Below, one piece after another: positions 55,706 to 64,000 of a stretch of 64,000 bases of DNA. Origin of the DNA: Candidula unifasciata (taxonomy: Eukaryota > Mollusca > Gastropoda > Stylommatophora > Geomitridae). Where the stretch lies: assembly GCA_905116865.2 (NCBI GenBank), contig CAJHNH020008568.1, forward strand, positions 250,001 through 314,000, read 5' to 3'. Below the pieces are notes generated by a model. It saw only the letters and a list, made by a program, of their open reading frames with translations. It had not been told where the DNA came from and ran no database searches. Both the position numbers and the translations under genes were made by a program. Within the stretch, counting starts at the first letter, position 1; each line of letters starts with the position of its first letter.

Positions 55706-55974
55706 GCTGGCTGCCAGAACTGGTTTGTTCACAGCCAGAAACAGTGTGAATGATTCAACTGTTATACAAGTTTCATTCAGTAAATCAGGTCCTAGTAGTT
55801 GGCTGTAAATGATCTTTAACACGCTCTGCCTCTTGTCTTTTCTTCTTTTCTGCAGACTACTATTCATCCATCTCTTTGTGTTGTCGCCTCCCCCCCCCCC
55901 CCTTTGTATTTCTGTATACCGCTTGCTTTCTTGCCTTTAACCTGTTCCTCTAGTTTGGTTTATATAAGAGTGGC

Positions 55975-56250
55975 CTGTTGCCAGAGAACTGGTGGTGCCT
56001 TGTGCAATTACTGATGTGCTGTAACTGCCTGCTTCCATTGATGATGAACTTCATTTCTCTGGCGTTGGTACATCTGACAGTCGCCTAATGTATATGTAAG
56101 CTATTGGATTTGCTGAGGCTGCAGTCTGTGTGTGTCAATATTTTCCACAAGGGACAGTGATGGACATTCTCTGTGTGTGTTTTTGTTGGCACAGAAGCGG
56201 AGCAACTACAGGGTGACCTGTTTGTTGTGAAGTTGGAACTGTGATTACCT
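55975..56250 (+). repeat. Dispersed repeat family I copy
   Basis: CAGTGATGGACATTCTCTGT and GAAGCGGAGCAACTACAGGG are the reverse complement of words at 17440-17680. Confidence 0.65.
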
Positions 56251-56343
56251 AGTTACCTGAGAGTATCCTTTGGAACTGTGATTACCTAGTTACCTGAGAG
56301 TATCGTTTGGAACTGTGATTACCTAGTTACCTGAGAGTATTGT
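56234..56343. repeat. Minisatellite, 37 bp x 3
   Basis: Units TTGGAACTGTGATTACCTAG, TTACCTGAGAGTATC plus two bases. Amplified from the end of the family I copy. Confidence 0.9.
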
Positions 56344-56503
56344 GTCTTTTAATATGGCTGAAATATTTCATTGTCTTTTTTTTTTTAATTTCTTTTTTTT
56401 TTCAGTTAGTTCTACAAAAGTCCCCCCAGAGCCTGCCCATATACATTATAGCTAACTTTTGATTGGTCGACCTTGAGTCACCTGACATTCGCACACTGCT
56501 AGT

Positions 56504-56710
56504 GTTCAGCAATGCCGTTGATATTGCCTAGAGAGTGCTGCAACCTATGTCACAGGCATTCTCTTTTCTCGGAAGAAAAACGTAAATGCAAGACAAGCCA
56601 GAAAGCAAACAACATAGCGGCACACCAGTAACCTCCCGGACAGCAGACTAGTCCAGAAAAGTTATCAATGGAACGTGACCTAGTTTGGGGAGACGAACTT
56701 TGAACTAAAT
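56504..56710. repeat. Element B, second copy
   Basis: GCAATGCCGTTGATATTGCC, AGAGAGTGCTGCAACCTATG, AGAAAGCAAACAACATAG and GGGGAGACGAACTTTGAA, in the same order as 39309-39590. Confidence 0.75.
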
Positions 56711-57374
56711 CTTTTTTATTGTTTATTTATTTATTTATTTATTTTTTTTTTCAATTTTCAAAGTTAGTCTCTCACTATTACTTCGGTATATGACAGTTTT
56801 GTGTGTGTGTATGTGTGTCATTTGTGACATCTTGTTTTGTTTATTTATTTATTTATTTGTTTGTTTATTTTCCAGTTCTTGATTATTTGGTTTCCATTCA
56901 TAGAAAGGTAATGGTACTTGTGCTTGAGATAAATGTACATGATATACATTAAGTGCTGCAACAATTTACGATTAATGGTAATAAAACTGTCTGGTACAGG
57001 GCATGTGTTAGTGTGTGTGTGTCTTTTGTCTCTGTGTGTGTCTGTGTCTGGTCTGTGTGCCTGGTCTGTCTGTGTGCCTGGTCTGTCTGTGTCTGGTCTG
57101 TCTGTCTGTCTGTCTGGTCTGTATTAAGATAGATGTCAGGGGCTCGAAACACAGAGAAAACTTAGGGATCCCTTGGGCACACCCCATCCACCTTACATAT
57201 TTTCTGGCCTCAAAGGGCCTATTCCTAGTTTAAGTGCATACTAATACTGAGCTGCATATACTTGAAATATAAAAACATACTTTTAAAGGTAATCTCTATA
57301 CATAATTGAAAAGGGCTGATTGGCCAACCCTCCCCCCACACACACACACACGTTGGGAGAAAGGGGTAAGGACC
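56711..57374. other. Intergenic with TATT and TG/GTCT microsatellites
   Basis: (TTTA)n near 56720-56740 and 56838-56865, GTCTG/GTGTGT-rich 57005-57120. No gene. Confidence 0.65.
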
Positions 57375-57600
57375 TGTGCCCGCAGGGTCTGATGCCCAGA
57401 AGTAGGTTTGTGTTCGAGACAGAATATTTTCAAAACTGAAATTGGCTCCCAGGTCCATGGTACCAGCGGTACCAGGTAATGTCCTGGGAAGTAAAGGCAG
57501 TCTGGGTGATGTTGACCACATCGCTCACACAGGGCCAATTGAGCTCTAAAATTATCAGTCTGGCTGGATTCCCCACTGATGTAAAAAGGGTCTTTTATTG
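57375..57600 (+). repeat. SINE family C, diverged
   Basis: AACTGAAATTGGCTCCCAGG, CCTGGGAAGTAAAGGCAG, GATGTTGACCACATCGC, end GGGTCTTTTATTGTT. Confidence 0.75.
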
Positions 57601-57689
57601 TTTACTCCTGATGACCATTGGCCACATCGCCCGTGAACTTTAGATATGTCAAACAACTCTCTAGAATGACACCAATTAAAAGGAAAGCA

Positions 57690-58005
57690 AACTGTTCATC
57701 ACCATGTAGTAGGTCCTTTGCAGGATGTCGTTCTCATCACAGTCTGCCTTAACTCTTTGAGTCCCACGGAACGCATCATACGTTCATAAGTTCCTACCTA
57801 GAAGCCCAAAGTACGCATAATGCTCCGATTTTATGACTCTCTTTACTACCCCCTGGGCCTGTGATGCTAAACCCCCTGGGACTCAAAGAGTTTAAGAAGC
57901 TTTGTCTCTCATCAGCTCTCCCACCTCATGTACTTTCTTGCCCAAGCAGTCACTTATATACTGTGCCCATCTTCGTGCTGGTTAGCACCCTTGCTAACCG
58001 ACATC
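57690..58005 (-). mobile_element. LINE RT1 3' end split by a MITE
   Basis: CACCATGTAGTAGGTCCTTT and CATCACAGTCTGCC lie left, AAGCTTTGTCTCTCATCAGC and CCATCTTCGTGCTGGTTAG right, colinear with 51550-51745 once 57749-57895 is removed. Confidence 0.8.
57749..57895. mobile_element. piggyBac-like MITE with TTAA target site
   Basis: TTAA then CTCTTTGAGTCCCAC; right end GGGACTCAAAGAGT then TTAA. A 14-bp perfect inverted terminus and TTAA on both sides, inserted into a LINE whose two halves remain colinear. About 143 bp, no ORF. Confidence 0.85.
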
Positions 58006-58084
58006 ACCCCTGGTGCAGAGTGGATACCTGTGCCTCATGCGTTTATTTGTACATTTTCCTGTATTGCGACACTCAACAGGCGAT

Positions 58085-58785
58085 GTAGAGAAGAGAATCC
58101 TGTTGCTGTTAATGCAGAGGTCAATGCTCTCATCAGTGAAAATTCAGACGAAGCAGATGCACTAATCTACACAGACGAATCTATTATACGCCAAAAAAGA
58201 AGCGCATGGGCATTCACAGCACGCTCAGCAGGCAGAACAGTCAGAGAAACCAACGGCGCTTTCTCCATGACAACCAGCAGCATGACGATGGAGGTGACGC
58301 AAGCATTTGCCTGGCTTGAAACAAAAATACACCCGTGTATGTATACTCAGTGATTCAATGAGTATGATCTGGAGGGTTCATTCAGGTTCGGTGCAAAGAC
58401 AATGGTTTGAATCATTACAGACGTCCACTGTGCGTGGAGTCACCTTTATTTTTTGTTCCGGTATACGCAGGCGGCGATGGAAATAAATGAGCTGATAGAT
58501 TGGCTGGATCCGCTATCACTACCGACTGTCAGCCTGTGGATCATGCTGATATTATTAATGCCCTCAGAGAAATGGGAAGGATAGAGGACTTTGGGGCCAG
58601 AATGGCAGACTTGGGAATTAAGATCGGCATAGCAAAAAACGAGACGCACACCAGACGACTTGTTAATCAACATAGAACTGGTACTATTAGCCATCGGACA
58701 TTGGGGTTCATACTGAGGGGAGGATCTGAGCACCTATGGACATGTCCGGTGTGCAATGATGATAACCCAACTAATTAACTAACTA
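58085..58785 (+). mobile_element. LINE RNase H domain to 3' end
   Basis: Encodes ALIYTDESIIRQKRSAWAFT and SMTMEVTQAFAWLETK, the RNase H domain with the DGS Asp kept and the following Gly changed to Glu. After frame shifts come LSDSMSM- and GTISHRTLGF-like parts, and a 3' end at CTAACTAACTAACTAAG. Confidence 0.75.
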
Positions 58786-58979
58786 ACTAAGCCCCCTGCT
58801 TTCTGGCACGATGCTTTTTTTTTTTTAATGCAATCTGAGACAAGATGCTGTTTATTAGCCAATCTTCCCTTGATGTTCAGATCTTTCAGGATGTCAGTAG
58901 TTTTCTTCTTTTGGTTCTTTATTAATATCCAACCCCCAATGATGTCACAGAACAGTCCAACATTTTAGAGGGTGGTAAG

Positions 58980-59110
58980 ACTGGGTGTCCCGGCTTTCTG
59001 AAGCTTTTAACGAACCCCTAAACATCTAGAACTGGCCCTAACCCCAACCCACCTACGTCCCACGAGAGAGTGCAGCGTAGGTCCCAAGTTTGCATGCAGC
59101 CTATCTATCA
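58980..59110. repeat. Fragment sharing words with 6540-6733
   Basis: CATCTAGAACTGGCCCTAAC and CCCACCTACGTCCC match the interior of the MITE candidate at 6540. Weak. Confidence 0.35.
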
Positions 59111-59451
59111 CCCCCTGAAATATAAAACTGTTCCATGACCTGTGGATTTCCCCTGTTTGGAGTAGGATATTAATAAAGCACCCTTCTTTTTTGTCCATGG
59201 TATTCTGAAAATCTTTCTACAGCATTTCAAAAGCCTCCATTTTCTTTCTTTCTTAAGGACAAACAAACTATTGTTGGAGATTAAAATATTTATTGAGTGC
59301 AACATTTTGTTGTAAACTGATTTGTCATGTGAAATCAAATGAACAAATATTTACAAGCTTCAACAAACATAATTGTTTACCTTCTGACCGAAAATTCAGA
59401 AGTACATAAGAAATATGTCTTCCATAACACTCAACTTCTTGTGTCCAGTCG

Positions 59452-59692
59452 CGCGGCGTCCGTGGCTGAGGTACTCCTACGTACCGCGATCGAAACCCAC
59501 TGCGGGCATCGTGGATTTTAATCAGGGTATGGAGTGTCGCAGGTCGACCCAGCCTCAAATGGGTACCAGGATGGCTGTCCTGGGGAAGTAAAGATGGCCG
59601 GCGTAATGCTGACCACATTACCCACCGAGTGCCAATTGGTCTGTAAAAATATGGGTGCTCTTCCCATATGCCCAATGTGCCTAAAGGCTTAC
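59452..59692 (+). repeat. SINE family C, near full length
   Basis: GGCGTCCGTGGCTGAGGTAC (tRNA-like A box), GATCGAAACC, GGCCGGCGTAATGCTGACCA, GTGCCAATTGGTCTGT, CCCATATGCCC. Confidence 0.8.
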
Positions 59693-59784
59693 TTACTTAC
59701 TTGTTTCCAATCGCAGCTTTCTTGCCGTTGCAGTAACTTTTTTTGTTTCCAATCATTGTAACTTTCTTCATAATCCATCTAGTA

Positions 59785-59976
59785 CAGAGGTTCTCAACCT
59801 TCCTAATGCGGCTACCCTTTAATACAGTTCCTCGTGTTGTAGCAACCCCCAACCATACAATTATTGTGATAGCCACTTCCTAACTTCAGTGAATAAGTGT
59901 TTCCCTCTTTGGCGACCCCTATGAAAGGGTCATTCGACCCACAAAAGGGTCACAACCCTCAGGTTGAGAACCGCTG
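59785..59976. mobile_element. SPIN-like hAT MITE, 192 bp, with 8-bp target duplication
   Basis: Ends CAGAGGTTCTCAACCTTCCT and, inverted, CAGCGGTTCTCAACCTGAGG. Interior TACCCTTTAATACAGTTCCT and AACCCCCAACCATACAATTA near the left, GGCGACCCCTATGAAAGGGT near the right. By memory this follows the non-autonomous SPIN/URR1 consensus of vertebrate hAT elements almost step by step. Flanks ATCTAGTA and ATCAAGCA (6 of 8). Confidence 0.85.
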
Positions 59977-59997
59977 ATCAAGCAAGAAACTATGTGT

Positions 59998-60184
59998 TAG
60001 GGCTATTTAACTGTGTTTACTCAGGGGCCACATTTTTTAATTGGGAGTCATTATGGGCCGAGAGGCCAGGGCCCCAGTATAAAAAGATCATCAACAGAAT
60101 ACAACTGGCAGTGATCCGTGGACCATCTGCTAGACCTCTGTGGGCCAGATTTGGTCCACAGACCGCCAGTTGAATACAGCCCTG
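59998..60184. mobile_element. Second hAT MITE, 187 bp, with 8-bp target duplication
   Basis: Left TAGGGCTATTTAACTG, right (inverted) CAGGGCTGTATTCAACTGGC; interior GGGCCAGATTTGGTCCACAG. Flanks CTATGTGT and CTATATAT (6 of 8). Only 5 bp separate its target duplication from that of the SPIN-like element. Confidence 0.75.
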
Positions 60185-60190
60185 CTATAT

Positions 60191-60454
60191 ATTCAACAGC
60201 TGGAAAAAAAAAACTGCTAATTACCTCCTTTATTATAACACTTTTGCTGTTAGGGGGGGGGGGGGGGGGTCTTTGAGACTGAGGATTTAGGGCCGCATGG
60301 CTAGTGCTGTCGCCACGGACTGTGCAGATAAGAATTTCATTTATGCCCCCCACAGAAAAAATCCCCAACCTTACCAAGGAATCGAACCCGGGTCCCCCGT
60401 CTTGACAGCCCAGCGTTCCATCCGTTCGGAGAGCCGCTCCTCATTCAACAGCTG
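60191..60454 (-). repeat. SINE family E, full length, 12-bp target duplication
   Basis: ATTCAACAGCTG occurs exactly at 60191-60202 and 60443-60454. Between them on minus: GAGGAGCGGCTCTCCGAACG, box B GGGTTCGATTCC, the E body, a C-run of about 18 (G-run on +), then AGTGTTATAATAAAGGAGGT and a T-run. Confidence 0.9.
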
Positions 60455-60650
60455 ATTGACTGAAATTCAAAATCTGAAGAAATCAGGACTAATTAATGGC
60501 ATCAAGAGGGCTCATAGACTGCAATGGCTGGGGCATATAAAGAGAATGGCAGATAACAAAGAGGTAAAAACTGCATACACAAAAGAGTTGAATGGGAGTA
60601 AACCATGGGAGGCACCAAGAAGACGTTCAAGAGATAACATTTAGGTAGAC
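60455..60650 (+). mobile_element. LINE RT C-terminal fragment (type 5)
   Basis: Encodes GIKRAHRLQWLGHIKRMADN, then APRRRSRDNI. The preceding SINE inserted at its edge. Confidence 0.7.
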
Positions 60651-60771
60651 TTGTAAATAACATTTGGAGTCACCAACCGGAAAGAAAAGGCCAATCACAG
60701 AGATGAATGGGGATGGGCAAAATCTGCAGCAGTGAACCTCAAGGGCTTGAAGTGCTGAATAAGAAGTAGCC

Positions 60772-61052
60772 AATAGGAGCTGCCATGGTGTAGCAGCTAG
60801 ATGCTCACCTGAGGGTTGGAAGGTCATGAGGTCAGGTCCAGACACAGCCAGATGTTTTTTTTTTAAATGACCTCGGCTCCCAGGTGGACCCAGCCTTAAA
60901 CGGGCACTAGTTAAAGTCGTGGGAATTAAACGCGGTCGGCTTGATGCTGACCACTTCACCCACTGAGTGCCGATTGGTCTAGAAAATATACGTCTAGCCC
61001 TATATGCCCAATATGCCTGAAGGCGTGGGAAAAAAGGTCTTTTACCATCAGC
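60772..61052 (+). repeat. SINE family C, full length
   Basis: GGAGCTGCCATGGTGTAGCA head, GGTCAGGTCC degenerate B box, body and tail ACGTCTAGCCCTATATGCCC. Confidence 0.85.
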
Positions 61053-61689
61053 AGATCAGAAAATGACTTTTCTCTCTCTGAGGGCAGTTTATCAGACCGG
61101 TCCATAATAAAACCTAGGGATTATCATTCCAGCACAAATCTTCTTGACCAACCAGCACCCAGTGGCTGATGTGCTCAGGATCATGACAGCAGTTTGTTGT
61201 CTAAGAACAGCTGTTTCCTTCCCCCTCTAACTGTCACAATCCAGTTTTCTTTTTCTTGCAGTGTGACCCAAAAAATGCAGATTATCTCCTCATGTGGATA
61301 ATAAGTTTAATATCTTTCAAGACAAATTCATAACTCTTTTCTTTTTTTAAATCTGCCCTCATTGTTATCATTCGTCTATGAAACCACATCTCTTCAGCTT
61401 CCTGAAGGCTAACTGTTCATAATTCACTTCTGTATTTCAGGGCTGGCGCTATATTGCTCTTAACTCTTTCAGCCCCAGACAAGGCATGATGCGCTACTCA
61501 TCATTCAACCTCAGGTCTCAAAACAACACATCGTCTTCTTATATTTCAGTTTTAGTCAGTCTATACTAAGTAAATCTGGCAACCACAGGGAAATCTATCA
61601 TTCAGTTTTCATTCCTACAACATAGCCAGTGGTTAGGAGTTTTCGTGGCAATATTTAATTTAAAAATAATGAATTTTGTACAAAATCCA
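61053..61689. other. Intergenic, one partial MITE end
   Basis: CTTAACTCTTTCAGCCCCAG at 61459 resembles one end of the piggyBac-like family, with GGCATGATGCG following. The rest is unassigned. TTTTCTTTTTCTTGCAG at 61246-61262 looks like a splice acceptor, but the sequence after it is not coding. Confidence 0.4.
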
Positions 61690-61895
61690 AATGGTTAAGA
61701 ATGCTGGGCTCTTATGCAGGAGACCCAGGTTTAAATCCTTGGTAAGCTTGTGGATTTTTCCTATTGTGAGCAAAATATAAAATCCTAACCTGTACAGTCC
61801 GTGGCGACAGTACTAGCTAAGCTAGTACCAGTCCTCAGGCTCAAAGACCCACCAGCCTACACCACAAAAGTGGTAAATACAGGCCAAAAGGGTAG
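61690..61895 (+). repeat. SINE family E, near full length
   Basis: ATGCTGGGCTCTTATGCAGG, B box GGTTTAAATCC, CCTGTACAGTCCGTGGCGAC, ACACCACAAAAGTGGTAA. Confidence 0.8.
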
Positions 61896-62254
61896 TCTGG
61901 TAGTTTGTGTACAAAACCTCATGAAACCAAAAGAGGCCAGAACTTTTCCTTATCTCTCAAGTGATAAAGAAAAACTGCATAGAATGGCACATCTTATTTT
62001 CAAAATATTTATCCTCAACTGTTTCTTTCTGTTAACTCATGACTTGTCTGTTGTGTCTAACTTGTATGCATAAACCTGCCCCTACAACAAGGCAGCAAAT
62101 GTGGAAGAAAGGCCACACTGGTGTTGGTAAGCAGTGAACACACAACAAGCGGACGGAAGTAAAAATGCATAGTTGTAGTAAAGTACCACTTGTGAAGATC
62201 ATTTATACAGTACTTTGTGTATAGGTTCCGGGACTTCATTTTACAGGAAAAAAA

Positions 62255-62505
62255 AAGAATAGACCCATTGCACAACTTATGAGCATGTCATACAAGACAA
62301 CTAACTGGGGGGGGGTGTCGGTAAAAGTCGGAGTGCACCTGCCTCAGGAAGGAGCTAACAATCTGCATACAAATATGTCAGATCTGTCAAATTTATGTGC
62401 ATGCAAAACTCAAGCTCTGGATCAAGATCAAAGCCCAGGAGTGGACAAACAACCAGACTTTCCAACCAGTTTACAGCCGGTGAACACGAAGAACCACAAC
62501 ATATA
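62255..62505 (+). repeat. SINE-like family A copy
   Basis: GTCGGAGTGCACCTGCCTCA, AAACTCAAGCTCTGGATCAA, TTTACAGCCGGTGAACACGA, AGAA. Confidence 0.8.
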
Positions 62506-62649
62506 CAGTACAAATACTTGTGCTTTGAACTCCACCCAAACAGAACTACAGGTTAAACTGTAACCATTTTGTGGTGCCTAGATATAACCGTGCTATATGG
62601 CTATACAGTTGAAAGTGGTTTCTAGGATTCTCAACCTTGAGATGTTATT

Positions 62650-62828
62650 ATTATTATTATTATCGAACACCGGCTATGAATTCCAGTGGAAGGTCCCGGT
62701 TAATCGTCCGCTTGGACTTTTGGCTTTCACCTGGACCTGATTTTTGCGTGTACAACCGTTTTTCATTTCCTTGCCTCTTGGGCAGCTGTACGCCGACTTC
62801 GAAGGAAGACGTCAGGCCTATTTCTAGG
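62650..62828 (-). repeat. SINE-like family A, opposite orientation, joined to rDNA
   Basis: (ATT)n at 62645-62663, CACCGGCTATGAATTCCAGT, TTGCCTCTTGGGCAGCTGTA, CGACTTCGAAGGAAGACGTC; then the rDNA piece begins a few bases on. Confidence 0.75.
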
Positions 62829-62832
62829 GTGA

Positions 62833-62890
62833 CCTCCGCTTAGTTATATGCTTAAATTCAGCGGGTAATCTCGTCCGATCTGAGGTCGGA
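62833..62890 (-). rRNA. 28S rRNA 5' end fragment
   Basis: The reverse complement reads GACCTCAGATCGGACGAGAT, TACCCGCTGAATTTAAGCAT and ATAACTAAGCGGAGG, the near-universal start of eukaryotic 28S rRNA. A normal gene continues AAAAGAAACTAAC. Here it breaks after GCGGAGG into unrelated sequence, so only about 58 nt remain. Confidence 0.95.
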
Positions 62891-63262
62891 TATGGAAAGA
62901 GGGCGAAGAAGGAGAGTTCCCCCTTCACCCCCTCAAGTCCGAACGGGGCGTCGTCGATCGACCTCCCTCGCACCGTCCCTCCACCTCCAGCCCGGCGTCG
63001 GCTCGATGATATCCGATCAATCCGAGTCCAGCACGGGGGCGGCGGCGTCGGTAAGGTGTGACGAGGGAAACGACACTGGGCCGCCTCGACGGGTGCCGGA
63101 AAACGGTGCCCCTGTGGGGGGGATACCGTCAGAGCTGTTCCGGGCACCGCGGACGAGGCGGCGGACGGCGCGGCGTGCACTTGAAGTCACGGGGATCGAC
63201 ACGGATCCGCGAAAACCCAAGGCGCCTCCACGGTCCCTCCGCCCCCCGAAACGTGAGGCCCC
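62891..63262 (-). other. ITS2 (internal transcribed spacer 2)
   Basis: GC-rich spacer directly upstream of the 28S start on the minus strand, very different in composition from both flanks, and of a length usual for molluscan ITS2. A precise taxon could be read from this segment by a database search. Confidence 0.8.
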
Positions 63263-63290
63263 GTCGACCCTCCAGAGCGGGAGGGGTACC
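63263..63290 (-). rRNA. Possible 3' end of 5.8S rRNA
   Basis: The reverse complement CCTCCCGCTCTGGAGGGTCG resembles the 3' end of 5.8S (about CTGTCTGAGGGTCGGC). It stops there; the rest of 5.8S is absent. Weak match. Confidence 0.4.
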
Positions 63291-63794
63291 TTGAGATGTA
63301 AATTCTACACTTTGCAAGAGAAATATATTAAAAAAATATGTGCTGCCTCCGCAATGAAGGTAATCATGTGCATATCGATCGCTGACTTCAGGAATATTAC
63401 GCACTGAGATCCCAATAACTGCCACAGTGCAACAACTCTCATACCACTGTCAAAAACCTACAAAAGGTTTTTTTAAACAACAACAACAAAACCCAATGTG
63501 CAATACAGGATTTAGAGCCACACAAATGTCAAACACAATATAAGTTTAAACAGGACTTATGGTCACTAGAATCCATGCAAAGTCTGGAATGTTGAAACTC
63601 CGTCACAAAATCCCAGAAGTAGATTAATTATATCAGCAAGACTGGAATGTGCTCACATGCTGCGTAGTTGTGTTAGCTATTGTTCATTAATTCAGTGGCA
63701 ACAGAAGAAAAATGCAATTAAGATAACACACTGTAGCCACAACATTCCTTCCATCATTTATGGTCCCACTTCTTAATAGCTGAATATCTCCGCT
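63291..63794. other. Intergenic, nothing recognised
   Basis: AT-rich; no gene, no match to repeat families above. Confidence 0.5.
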
Positions 63795-63990
63795 CTGTTT
63801 TTCTTATGTTTATTATACATAAAACAATTGTGCATATAAAACTGCTAATTGGACAGGTTTTTTTTTTCTCCACCTGTTTTTCTATCGTTCATTATAAATA
63901 AAACAATCATGTATTTGAATTATCAAATCGGGCAGTTTTTCTGCAACCTGTTTTGTATGTTTCATTACAAATAAAACAATCCAGTAAATA
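63795..63990. repeat. Degenerate tandem repeat, about 67 bp x 3
   Basis: TTTATTATACATAAAACAAT, TTCATTATAAATAAAACAAT and TTCATTACAAATAAAACAAT occur at regular spacing, each preceded by CTGTTTTT-like words. The array may continue past the window. Confidence 0.75.
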
Positions 63991-64000
63991 CAACTGCAAA

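Noticed and set aside
61246..61330. Further exon of the WD40 gene after a strong acceptor-like CTTTTTCTTGCAG
   Set aside because: The gene already has a stop at 55398 and the downstream sequence has stops in all frames within a short distance.
62892..63407. 171-codon and other frames in GC-rich DNA
   Set aside because: The segment is ITS2 of rDNA; open frames are due to base composition.

Overview
This is eukaryotic nuclear DNA, most likely from a mollusc (tentatively a gastropod). The evidence is spliced genes with GT-AG introns, a 28S/ITS2 rDNA piece with the invertebrate 28S 5' end, dense 3' pieces of non-LTR retrotransposons of the endonuclease/RT and RNase H types, several tRNA-like SINE families, hAT and piggyBac-like MITEs, and very many minisatellites. 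The taxon is an inference. No bacterial operon, phage, CRISPR array or complete autonomous transposon was seen.

Three protein-coding loci are supported. (1) The 3' end of an M13 (neprilysin/ECE-like) metallopeptidase gene on + has exons at 1-62 and 5701-5893. The intron phases show that one exon between them is not accounted for. (2) A ZAP/PARP12-like CCCH zinc-finger gene on - runs from 24029 to 15685. Its five exons join in frame to 436 residues (811+138+113+78+171 nt) if the fourth intron is GC-AG. It ends in a short coiled coil and a low-complexity tail, with no WWE or PARP domain. A second possible first exon lies at 28255-28135 with the same outgoing phase. (3) A WD40-repeat gene on + runs from 29643 to 55398. 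Its eleven exons join in frame to 514 residues (1545 nt with the stop). Loci 2 and 3 are divergently arranged around 28.3-29.6 kb.

Layout: 0.06-5.7 kb is the M13 intron, holding LINE/SINE pieces and a 2.1-kb array whose period drifts from 44 to 54 bp. 6-15.6 kb is intergenic, with arrays of 57, 40, 25 and 39 bp and an internally deleted LINE. 15.7-24 kb is the CCCH gene, whose introns hold a dead duplicate of exon 2, two hAT MITEs with 8-bp target duplications, a piggyBac-like MITE and a wide inverted repeat. 24.6-28.2 kb holds LINE pieces, a triplicated unit with a U2-snRNA-like segment, and a 1.3-kb cluster of nested palindromes. 29.6-55.4 kb is the WD40 gene, where most introns carry a private minisatellite. 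55.4-64 kb is intergenic, with a SPIN-like hAT MITE next to a second hAT MITE and a full-length SINE with a 12-bp target duplication, and an rDNA fragment at 62.8-63.3 kb.

Family letters for dispersed repeats (A-N) are local labels. Copies were matched by eye, so repeat edges are approximate (about 5-20 bp). Splice sites were read directly and checked by phase.
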